In this document: piece after piece, positions 1-6,207 of the stretch
Layout: each line of letters begins with the position of its first letter
Position numbering within the stretch: position 1 is the stretch's first letter
Assembly (NCBI GenBank): GCA_002424705.1
Contig: DIKW01000022.1
Span: 340 to 9,828, forward strand
Length of the DNA: 9,489 bases
Reading direction: 5' to 3'
Source: Geobacter sp. UBA5608
Lineage (GTDB): Bacteria; Desulfobacterota; Desulfuromonadia; Geobacterales; Pseudopelobacteraceae
Notes under the pieces: model-generated
Told to the model about the DNA's origin: nothing
Database searches by the model: none
The model's input: the letters and a program-made list of their open reading frames with translations, nothing else
Position numbers and translations under genes: made by a program

Positions 1-242
1 GACATCAGCACCAGATCACACCAGTTGCGGCAGAACTTGTACATCGAGGACAACAGCAGCAGTTCGACCTGCTGCTGTCCGGTGACCACCCGCAGGTTGG
101 CCCGTTGCCCCCGACGCTGCCGGCCTGCCAGCAGGTAGGACAGTAGTCCGGCCAGTGCGGCAAACGGCGGCACCAGCCAGCGGGGCACCAGCCGCGTGAA
201 GATTGAGATTAGCGCAAGATTAGCGCGACTGTAAAGGGCCAT
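1..242 (-). CDS. LpxL/HtrB-type lysophospholipid/lipid A acyltransferase, N-terminal part (runs off window)
   Basis: This is the first 80 codons of a gene that continues past base 1. It starts with ATG at 242-240, one base after the TGA of the B12-type radical SAM gene (TGA-C-ATG), and has only a weak ribosome binding site, so coupled translation is likely. The residues show a hydrophobic N-terminal segment (about residues 22-42), then a basic stretch with RQRRGQRANLRVV and later YKFCRNWCDLVL. This order of membrane anchor, R-rich turn, N-L-R-V and the F/C-RN---D- helix is the usual start of the PF03279 family. Members transfer an acyl chain from acyl-ACP or acyl-CoA to a glycolipid at the inner membrane. 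The HX4D catalytic motif would lie further in and is not visible. It closes an envelope cluster, which fits acylation of a lipid-linked product. Family assignment is moderately sure. The substrate is unknown. Confidence 0.62.
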   Translation of the reverse strand, partial: MALYSRANLALISIFTRLVPRWLVPPFAALAGLLSYLLAGRQRRGQRANLRVVTGQQQVELLLLSSMYKFCRNWCDLVLM

Positions 243-243
243 G

Positions 244-1599
244 TCAGACTAGCAATTCCCAGACACAGGTCACAAGTGAGCGCAACGAAAGCCGTCGCCG
301 TGAAAAGACCTCTTGAAAACCGTCTATCGAACGCCGTGATCGGCGATAAAAACGGATGAATGAACTGATCAGCAACAGTTGAAGATGGTGACGGTTGATG
401 GTGGGATGCCTGAAAACCAGATGCAACCCATCGAAAAATTTCCATTTACGGGTAAAGATACGTTCCTTCAGTTGCTGATACAGGGCCGTTCCCGGATAGG
501 GTGTCAAGATAGAAAACTGGGCCACCTCAGTGTCGAGACTGATCGCCAACTGCAGGTTCCGCTCTATGTCTGACGGCTTTTCATCCAGACTCCCGATGAT
601 ATAACTGCCATACACCCCGATGCCATGTTCTTTAAGCAGTTTGACTGCCTGCTCGATCTCCTCCAGCGAACTCTGTTTTCCAAGTGAATTGAGCGTCTCA
701 CGATTGCCACTCTCGATCCCCAGATAGACCATGGCAGAACCGGCTGCAGCCATTTTGGCAACCATGCCCGGATGTTTGACAATGGTGTCGACCCGTGAAA
801 AATTCCACCACTTGAGATCATAGCCTCGCTGGATGATCCCGTCCGCAATCTGTTCTACCCGCCGGGGATCAAGGGTGAAGTTGTCGTCCATGAAGGTGAT
901 GGCACGATAGCCGTACTGCGTGTACAAACGTTCGATTTCATCCAACACCGATGCTGCAGTCCGTGCCCGCCAGCTTCTGCCGAAAAAGATCGAAGAGGAG
1001 CAGAAATGGCAGGCGCCGGGACAGCCTCGGCTGGTGACAACCGGAGCGGCCAGGCGGCCGGCAACGCTGGACTGGTAACGGTCAAGCGGCAGCAGATGCC
1101 AGGCAGGAAACGGTAGTTTGTCGACATCCAACGGCATAGGGTTGGGAGTTTCCCGCAACCGCCCCTGGTCTCGATAGATCAATCCGTCCACTGATCCAGG
1201 ATCGCCACCAGCCTGAAGCACCTCAACCAGGGCGGGTAGCACGGCCTCCCCTTCGCCCTTCACAATCCAGCTCACCGTGCCGTCCGCCAAAATATCTTCC
1301 GGCAGAAACTGGGGATGGGGCCCCCCCATAACGACCGGCTTTCCCAGAGCTGCGGCCCTTTTTGCAATGGCCTGCGCCTTTATGATCCGGGTGGTATCAC
1401 TGGAAATACCGACCAGATCCGCCCACTGCAACTCCTGCCGGCTCAGCTGTTCTCCATCCAGAGACAGATCGCGCAGCTGCACATGATGGCCCGCAGCCTC
1501 GAGGCTTGCAGCCAGATAAAGCAGCCCCATCGGCGGCTGACTGAATCCAAACGTGGAAAAGATACTCAACGAGGGTGGATTGACCAGCAGAATCCGCAT
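244..1599 (-). CDS. B12-binding-domain radical SAM protein
   Basis: This 451-residue protein has the two-part layout of BchE/HpnJ-like enzymes. Residues 1-140 form a Rossmann-like cobalamin-binding domain (LLVNPPS near the start, GISSDT at 65-70, MGGPHPQF at 91-98, KGEGE at 114-118). A radical SAM barrel follows with the cluster motif C193-x3-C197-x2-C200, then FMDDNFT at 237-243 and GIESG at 294-298. The cobalamin-ligating DxHxxG motif is not evident, as is common in this class. The C-terminal tail (about 385-451) is rich in Arg, Phe and Leu and may sit on the membrane, which is an inference. Such enzymes methylate or rearrange unactivated carbons, often on lipids or polyketides; the substrate here is unknown. 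ATG at 1599-1597 shares its A with the stop of the preceding radical SAM gene (TGATG), which implies translational coupling. Confidence 0.9.
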   Translation of the reverse strand: MRILLVNPPSLSIFSTFGFSQPPMGLLYLAASLEAAGHHVQLRDLSLDGEQLSRQELQWADLVGISSDTTRIIKAQAIAKRAAALGKPVVMGGPHPQFLPEDILADGTVSWIVKGEGEAVLPALVEVLQAGGDPGSVDGLIYRDQGRLRETPNPMPLDVDKLPFPAWHLLPLDRYQSSVAGRLAAPVVTSRGCPGACHFCSSSIFFGRSWRARTAASVLDEIERLYTQYGYRAITFMDDNFTLDPRRVEQIADGIIQRGYDLKWWNFSRVDTIVKHPGMVAKMAAAGSAMVYLGIESGNRETLNSLGKQSSLEEIEQAVKLLKEHGIGVYGSYIIGSLDEKPSDIERNLQLAISLDTEVAQFSILTPYPGTALYQQLKERIFTRKWKFFDGLHLVFRHPTINRHHLQLLLISSFIRFYRRSRRSIDGFQEVFSRRRLSLRSLVTCVWELLV

Positions 1600-2975
1600 C
1601 AGGTTGTGCCTGCCTCCCTGCGCCTGATCGGATGTTCCTTGAATTCTTCGTCCCAGGCCTGGTCGGCAATCTCGCCATAGCTGCGGGCGTACTCGTCCAT
1701 CCGGTCGGCCAGGGTGGTGAAGATCGCCTCGGCCCCTTCGTGGGTCGGGTAGGCCCCTTCACTCTGGAAAAACTCGCGGCCGTAGTCCGGGTGATCGATC
1801 AGCATGCAGGGCCGCAGCAGGTTGTCATGCTCACCTTGTTTGTCGCGAATCTTGCGGAACAGGGGCGAGCCCAGAGCCTCTTTGAGGCTGGTGCGACGGA
1901 TGTTGTCCACCGCAAAGTGACAAAATACGCACGGTTCGATGTCGCCGTTGGCGTTGATATGGATATACTTGCGTCCGCCGGCGATGCAACCGGAGATGAT
2001 CGGACCGTCATTCCAGAAATCGATGAACAGCATCGGCCGGGTGGCGCGGAACTCGATCGTGGCACGCCGCAGACGGTCACGCTGCTCCGGGCTGGGCATC
2101 AGATCCGGGTTGGGTTCCCGGCCCACCGGCACGTAGGAGAACAGCCAGAGGGCAAACACCCCCTGCTCCAGCAGAAAATCGATGTAGGCCGGGTCGGTGA
2201 TAATATCGGTGTTCTTGCTGGAGTGGGTGAAGGAGCCGCAGAACGAAAGCCCGTTCTCGCGCAACAGGCGCATGGCGTTCAGCACCTTGTCGAAATGGCC
2301 GGCTCCGCGTCGTTCGTCGGTTTCCTGTTGATAGCCCTCCAGGGAGAAGGCCGGCATCACGTTACCCACCTCGATCAGCTGCTGCACCAGCCGCTCATCG
2401 ATCAGGCCGCCATGGGTGAAGACCAGGAAGGCCATGTCGCTGTGCTTCTTAAACAGATCGAAGATCCCCTGCATGAAGAACGGCTCGCCGCCGGAGATCA
2501 CCGCGAAGTAGATCCCCATCTCCTTCATCTGGGTCAGCAGACCATCGATCTCAACCAGCGAGAGCTCCAGCGCCTTGTTGTAGTCGCCGGCATAACAGCC
2601 GTAACAGGACAGGTTACAGCGCATGGTGACCGAGATGACCACCGTGGAGGGCGGATAGAAGCCGTTCTGTTCTGCCCATTCCTTGCGCTTGTTGGTGCCG
2701 GACAACAGATGGTTGACCGCCAGGTTGGTGATCCACTTATCGCGCTGGTTGGGATGCAGCTCACGCAGGATGCGGCGTGGAAACTCGATCGAGGGGTGCC
2801 GCATCTTGATCAGATCACGGACCCAGCGGATACGCGCCTTGTAGTAATCCTTTTTCGGGATCAGCTCCATCAGGTGCGTCATCTTGATCAGGGTCTCGTC
2901 GGAAGACGACGTGGCCAGAGACAGCAGATAGGCAACCAGCTTGTCGCGGGTATAGGTTTTCAGTGTTTGCAGCAT
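1599..2975 (-). CDS. Radical SAM protein with SPASM/twitch-like cysteine-rich C-terminus
   Basis: The start is taken as ATG 2975-2973 (458 residues, beginning MLQTLKTYTR). It lies 11 bases after the glycosyltransferase stop and has GAGGA upstream. The frame is open up to 3119, but that extension would run through the glycosyltransferase and has no family-like sequence. An N-terminal helical region (1-110) precedes the radical SAM core with C120-x3-C124-x2-C127 (RCNLSCYGC) and SGGEP at 161-165, the SAM-binding GGE motif. The C-terminus carries C330, C349-x2-C352 and C390 around YIHINANGDIEPC, the pattern of an auxiliary 4Fe-4S cluster in SPASM/twitch proteins. The C390-M-L-I-D-H-P segment and a helical tail follow. 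Related proteins act on peptides, sugars or other small molecules; the substrate here is not evident. It is not an HpnH match: the barrel motifs around the cluster differ. The next gene is also radical SAM and is translationally coupled, so they may act in sequence. Confidence 0.9.
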   Translation of the reverse strand: MLQTLKTYTRDKLVAYLLSLATSSSDETLIKMTHLMELIPKKDYYKARIRWVRDLIKMRHPSIEFPRRILRELHPNQRDKWITNLAVNHLLSGTNKRKEWAEQNGFYPPSTVVISVTMRCNLSCYGCYAGDYNKALELSLVEIDGLLTQMKEMGIYFAVISGGEPFFMQGIFDLFKKHSDMAFLVFTHGGLIDERLVQQLIEVGNVMPAFSLEGYQQETDERRGAGHFDKVLNAMRLLRENGLSFCGSFTHSSKNTDIITDPAYIDFLLEQGVFALWLFSYVPVGREPNPDLMPSPEQRDRLRRATIEFRATRPMLFIDFWNDGPIISGCIAGGRKYIHINANGDIEPCVFCHFAVDNIRRTSLKEALGSPLFRKIRDKQGEHDNLLRPCMLIDHPDYGREFFQSEGAYPTHEGAEAIFTTLADRMDEYARSYGEIADQAWDEEFKEHPIRRREAGTT

Positions 2976-2986
2976 CAAGGTCCTCG

Positions 2987-3649
2987 CTACATGTAGCGCA
3001 AAAACGTCATGCAGATATGCCAGGTATCGCGCACCGCCCGGTAGTGGCTGGTGGCGCGTCCATCGGCCACCCGGGCCGGCACCGGCAGGCAGCCGATCGT
3101 AAAACCGGCCCGCCAGCATTTCATCAACAGTTCCATCTCCAGGTCGTAGCCGTCCTTTTCCAATTGAATGGCGCGCAACAGGTCGGCCCGGTAGTAACGG
3201 AAGCCGGACTGGCTATCGCTGATCTCAAAACCGGTCCGCTTGCGCATGCACCAGACCCCGAACCGATTCCAGTGCTTGCGTAGCCCTGCCATCTGCTCGA
3301 ACTGGCTCTGGCGGGACGCCAGCAGGATCCCGAACTGACCTGACTCAGCTGCCGCCACCAACTGCGGGATGGCGGTCGGTTCATGCTGTCCGTCGGCATC
3401 CAGCGTGATGATGCCAGTATAGCCATGTGACAATGCCCAGTCAAAACCGGTCCGCAGGGCTGCCCCCTTGCCGAGGTTCTGCTCGTGCCGCAGCACGGTG
3501 ACGGCCAACCCCTCCAGGGCAGCGGCCGTACCGTCCCGGGAACCGTCGTCGACCACCACCAGGGGCAGACCGTGCAGCAGACACTCCTTCACCACCGGCC
3601 CCAGGGTGTGAGCGGCATTATAGGCCGGTATCAGGATGCAGTCTGCCAC
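2987..3649 (-). CDS. Family 2 glycosyltransferase, DPM1/polyprenyl-phosphate type
   Basis: A 220-residue GT-A glycosyltransferase (PF00535). It has the N-terminal PAYNAAHTLG, the nucleotide-binding VVDDGSRDGT (32-41), the basic NLGKGAALRTGF (58-69), the metal-binding DADGQHEP (84-91), DSQSGFR (145-151) and YDLEMELL (168-175). These match dolichol/undecaprenyl-phosphate sugar transferases, which move a sugar from a nucleotide donor to a lipid phosphate on the cytoplasmic face of the membrane. It lacks the C-terminal membrane helices some relatives carry, so it is probably soluble or peripheral. The start is GTG at 3649-3647, inside the deacetylase gene, with a 19-base overlap and AGG about nine bases upstream. 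Donor sugar and acceptor cannot be read from sequence. The placement between a deacetylase and two radical SAM genes suggests a lipid-linked sugar intermediate. Confidence 0.93.
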   Translation of the reverse strand: MADCILIPAYNAAHTLGPVVKECLLHGLPLVVVDDGSRDGTAAALEGLAVTVLRHEQNLGKGAALRTGFDWALSHGYTGIITLDADGQHEPTAIPQLVAAAESGQFGILLASRQSQFEQMAGLRKHWNRFGVWCMRKRTGFEISDSQSGFRYYRADLLRAIQLEKDGYDLEMELLMKCWRAGFTIGCLPVPARVADGRATSHYRAVRDTWHICMTFLRYM

Positions 3650-4485
3650 GTGGATACCTGTTCTCCCAACGGTAAAAAGCTGAAACTACGCATCAGTGCT
3701 GCCAGCCGTCCGGCAGCGCTGTTCCTGGGCCCGTAGGTGGCGAATTCCCGCAGCAGGCCCAGCCGCAGGCGAGGGCCATCCGGGTCAAGCTCCCGCGGAT
3801 GGATGAACAGCACCCCTGATCCGCCTTGACGCTGGTAGGCCCGCAGGCTGTGCCTGATGATCGCTGAAGGAAAAAAACGGAAGCCCCAGCCGCCGCCGGT
3901 GGGCAGATTGCCCAACGGAGTCGCGGTCACCAGCGGCGGAATCTCCCACAGGGTGCCGGCCGCTGTCTCGATCCGATGCGGCAGCAGCGGACCGGACGGG
4001 TCGCCGATCAGGGCCAGCGGCGTCAGGCTGCTGTCGTAACGATAGCCCTGCTGCGCCAGAATCTCAAAGGCCCAGGGGGTCCTTTGCCTGCTCAACGACC
4101 AGCGTGGTGCCCGAAAGCCCTCGGGACGCTTGCCGGTCTGCTGTTCCAGCAGATCGGCCGTCCGTAGCAGCTCGTCAGCAAACTCCTGCGCGGAAAGCGC
4201 CGTTACCAAGCGATGGGACCAGCCGTGGGACGCCAGCTCATGCCCTGCGTCGACAATGAGGGGCGCCAGCTCCGGATGTCGGCTGGCCACGGAACCCAAC
4301 ACAAAAAAAGTGCCCCGCACCCCGCAGGAGCGAAGCAGATCAAGTACCAACGATGTCGTATGCAGCACACGCCCCTGGCCGGACAGCTCACTTGCCGCCT
4401 GCTCGGCTCCACAGACATGAAACCAGTCCTCAACGTCAACCGTTATGGCGTGGGCAACAACAGTGGCTTGCCGGTCGTTGGACAT
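3631..4485 (-). CDS. Polysaccharide deacetylase, PEP-CTERM/exosortase-locus subfamily
   Basis: A 284-residue NodB-fold deacetylase (PF01522) with a DUF3473-type C-terminus. Visible motifs are TVDVEDWFH (15-23) with metal and catalytic acids D17 and D20, GTFFVLGSVASRHPEL (58-73), the SHGWSH metal-binding H87/H91 (86-91), RAPRWS (125-130) and YDSSLTP (150-156). Late motifs GGGWGFRFFP (197-206) and FIHPRELDPDGP (227-238) are those of the subfamily found beside exosortase/PEP-CTERM polysaccharide genes. No signal peptide is visible, so it may act in the cytoplasm on a lipid-linked or nucleotide-bound N-acetyl sugar, or be exported by another route. ATG at 4485-4483 follows a 32-base gap after the Cas6-like gene; the ribosome binding site (AAGG, about 12 bases away) is weak. 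No exosortase gene is in the window. Family assignment is sure; the substrate is not. Confidence 0.93.
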   Translation of the reverse strand: MSNDRQATVVAHAITVDVEDWFHVCGAEQAASELSGQGRVLHTTSLVLDLLRSCGVRGTFFVLGSVASRHPELAPLIVDAGHELASHGWSHRLVTALSAQEFADELLRTADLLEQQTGKRPEGFRAPRWSLSRQRTPWAFEILAQQGYRYDSSLTPLALIGDPSGPLLPHRIETAAGTLWEIPPLVTATPLGNLPTGGGWGFRFFPSAIIRHSLRAYQRQGGSGVLFIHPRELDPDGPRLRLGLLREFATYGPRNSAAGRLAALMRSFSFLPLGEQVSTWQTAS

Positions 4486-4517
4486 CGTAGTTTAATACCT
4501 TACCAACAGTTGCGCTG

Positions 4518-5303
4518 TCAAGAAAGCGGGCTGACCCGAAAGGCCCCCATCCCGTATGAGGCCCCTTTTCCGACATGCAGCAGTCCACCCAACTCCAGCA
4601 TGGGGCCCAGTTCGTTGCAGCTGCCCTGCAGATCAAAACTGCCCAGCAGTCCGCGCTGCCCTTGGGGGGCCTGCAGCGGCCGGGCCGCAATCAGGCGCAG
4701 GGCACCGGCCAGTGCCGCCAGCCGCACAAACTGCTCAGGCGCCGCTGCGGTGCCATAGTAGGCCATCAGGGCAGATATCCTCCGCAAGACACCCCGTGCG
4801 AACCGTTCCCCGATAAAGCGGGACAGCTCACGACCATCGCTTACCAGACGCAACGGCGTCAGCAGCGTCACCCGTAACCGCTGACAGTCGGCATAGCGAG
4901 GTGAGGTCAGATCCAGCAGTGCCGCCAGCGAAAGTACCGGCAGTTCAGCTTTGCCATCGTCCTTCAGCTCAATCAGCGCTCCCTGATAATCATAGGCGCT
5001 AAATGAGGTAAGCTGCGCAAGACCGGCACGGGCGGCCAGCGCAGAGAGGACACGACGTAGCTCGGCAATGGCGGGCCCCAGCAACAGACACTCCATCTGG
5101 CCGTCATCGGGCAGCGAAAAGACAAACGGCAGGCTCGGTTTCTGATGGCGTCGCACCAGTTCGGCATCGCTGGAGAGGCTTCGGGAGCAGAGCGAAGACA
5201 GTGATTGTTCGAACAGGGGCCGCTCGGCCGAGAGGGCTCCGGCCAGCAGCCGGGCTGGGGCAGCGGGAAGCGGTATCCGTAATCTGACAAGATTCAGGTC
5301 CAC
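4518..5303 (-). CDS. cas6: Orphan Cas6-like CRISPR RNA-processing RAMP protein
   Basis: A 261-residue protein recognised by its C-terminal half. LRVTLLTPLRL (143-153), then SRFIGERFARGVLRRISALMA (161-181) and the terminal glycine-rich loop GGLLHVGKGASYGMGAF (239-255) are the hallmarks of the PF10040 Cas6 C-terminal domain. In characterised Cas6 proteins this fold binds and cleaves repeat RNA to release crRNAs. The N-terminal half is atypical. It has no clear RGAFG-type motif and no C-x2-C zinc-like cluster, which relatives often carry. The protein has only two histidines, H53 and H243, so a general-base residue is not obvious. The start is GTG at 5303-5301, four bases after the TAA of the cation transporter gene, with AGG about ten bases upstream. 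No CRISPR array or other cas gene is present. It could serve a CRISPR locus elsewhere, be a decaying copy, or process another RNA. The Cas6-fold call is good; the activity is open. Confidence 0.8.
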   Translation of the reverse strand: MDLNLVRLRIPLPAAPARLLAGALSAERPLFEQSLSSLCSRSLSSDAELVRRHQKPSLPFVFSLPDDGQMECLLLGPAIAELRRVLSALAARAGLAQLTSFSAYDYQGALIELKDDGKAELPVLSLAALLDLTSPRYADCQRLRVTLLTPLRLVSDGRELSRFIGERFARGVLRRISALMAYYGTAAAPEQFVRLAALAGALRLIAARPLQAPQGQRGLLGSFDLQGSCNELGPMLELGGLLHVGKGASYGMGAFRVSPLS

Positions 5304-5307
5304 CGGC

Positions 5308-6207
5308 TTACAACCTGATCAGATCTTCGTGCGCTTCATCATGGGGATTGATATGGATCATCACATCCCCCACATTGTGCATCCGGTCGAAGATCAGCCG
5401 CTTCACCTCGGTGGCCACGTCATGGGACTGCTTGACGGTCATCTGCGGGTCCATCTCCAATTTAAGGTCGATGATGATGTACTGTCCCGATCGCCGGGCA
5501 CGGATTTCATGCACGTGCTCAACCTGGGGCACCGTTTCGGCCAGGCTGGTAATCTCCTGGATATAGTCACCATGCACCGCTCCGTCCATCAGGTCGTGGC
5601 AGGCAGCGGACAGGGTTTGCCAACCGATATGCAAAATAAAGACTGACGTCAACCCGGCCGCCAGCGGGTCCATAATTCCCCAGCCCAGGACCGCGCCGAC
5701 AACGCCGGCCAGGGTTGCAACGGAGGTCAGGGCATCTTTGCGATGATCCTGAGCGATAGCCAACAGCGACGGGCTCTCAAGCTGCTTTCCGGTAGTTGCT
5801 GAATACCGGTACAACCATTCTTTGACCATGATGGTGATGACCGCAGCCGCAACCGCAATCCAGCTGGGCGAGCTGAAATCACGACGCATGATGGTCTGAA
5901 CAGCATCGCACAGGATCCAGACGCCTGTGACGCCAATCACCAGACCGATCAGCAGGGCAGCCAAAGATTCGGCCCGGCCGTGACCATAGGGATGTTTCTG
6001 GTCGTACGGCTGCCTGCCAAGCCTGAGTGCTACCATGGTACTGCCGATGGCAATAAAGTCGCAGGCCGATTCGATACCATCGGCGAAGACCGCGTCGGAA
6101 CGCCCCCAATAGCCCGCTGCCAATTTCATGACCATCAGGACAGCGTTGACCCAGAAGCCAACCTTGATAATCTGATCTGCCTTATTAAAGCGTTCATCAC
6201 GCTGCAT
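5308..6207 (-). CDS. Cation diffusion facilitator (CDF) metal efflux transporter
   Basis: A 299-residue inner-membrane metal/proton antiporter. The start is ATG at 6207-6205 (MQRDERFNKAD), preceded by CGGAG and overlapping the recJ end by 11 bases; the frame stays open to 6300 but that extension is unlikely. About six membrane helices are visible. The transport-site motifs are E46-x3-D50 (FADGIESACD) in TM2 and D154-x3-D158 (AQDHRKDAL) in TM5, after KHPYGHGRAE (71-80). The C-terminal ferredoxin-like domain (about 212-290) carries HVHEIRARRSG. Zinc-type CDFs usually have histidine as the first residue of each motif. Acidic residues at both sites, and a D-H-x-x-D signature, point towards Mn or Fe export, an inference. 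CDF genes recur near secDF and recJ in other bacteria, as far as I recall, so this place is not unusual. Confidence 0.9.
   Translation of the reverse strand: MQRDERFNKADQIIKVGFWVNAVLMVMKLAAGYWGRSDAVFADGIESACDFIAIGSTMVALRLGRQPYDQKHPYGHGRAESLAALLIGLVIGVTGVWILCDAVQTIMRRDFSSPSWIAVAAAVITIMVKEWLYRYSATTGKQLESPSLLAIAQDHRKDALTSVATLAGVVGAVLGWGIMDPLAAGLTSVFILHIGWQTLSAACHDLMDGAVHGDYIQEITSLAETVPQVEHVHEIRARRSGQYIIIDLKLEMDPQMTVKQSHDVATEVKRLIFDRMHNVGDVMIHINPHDEAHEDLIRL

Noticed and set aside
1632..2996. 454-codon open frame on the plus strand, opposite the SPASM-type radical SAM gene.
   Set aside because: It is a mirror of codon bias in a high-GC gene. It has no recognisable domain, and the minus-strand protein carries clear radical SAM motifs.
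2976..3119. N-terminal extension of the SPASM-type radical SAM protein by 48 residues.
   Set aside because: The extension runs inside the glycosyltransferase gene, has no family-like residues, and the ATG at 2975 has a plausible GAGGA upstream.
244..4485. Naming the genes hpnH/I/J/K by analogy with the hopanoid cluster.
   Set aside because: The SPASM-type radical SAM protein lacks HpnH motifs, and the deacetylase is a NodB-fold DUF3473 protein rather than an HpnK-like one; the analogy is only in gene types.
4536..4570. GGGGCC/GGCCCC-rich inverted repeat near the end of the Cas6-like gene.
   Set aside because: Only about five bases pair in a stem, it has no U-tract, and it lies in the coding sequence of the glycine-rich loop.
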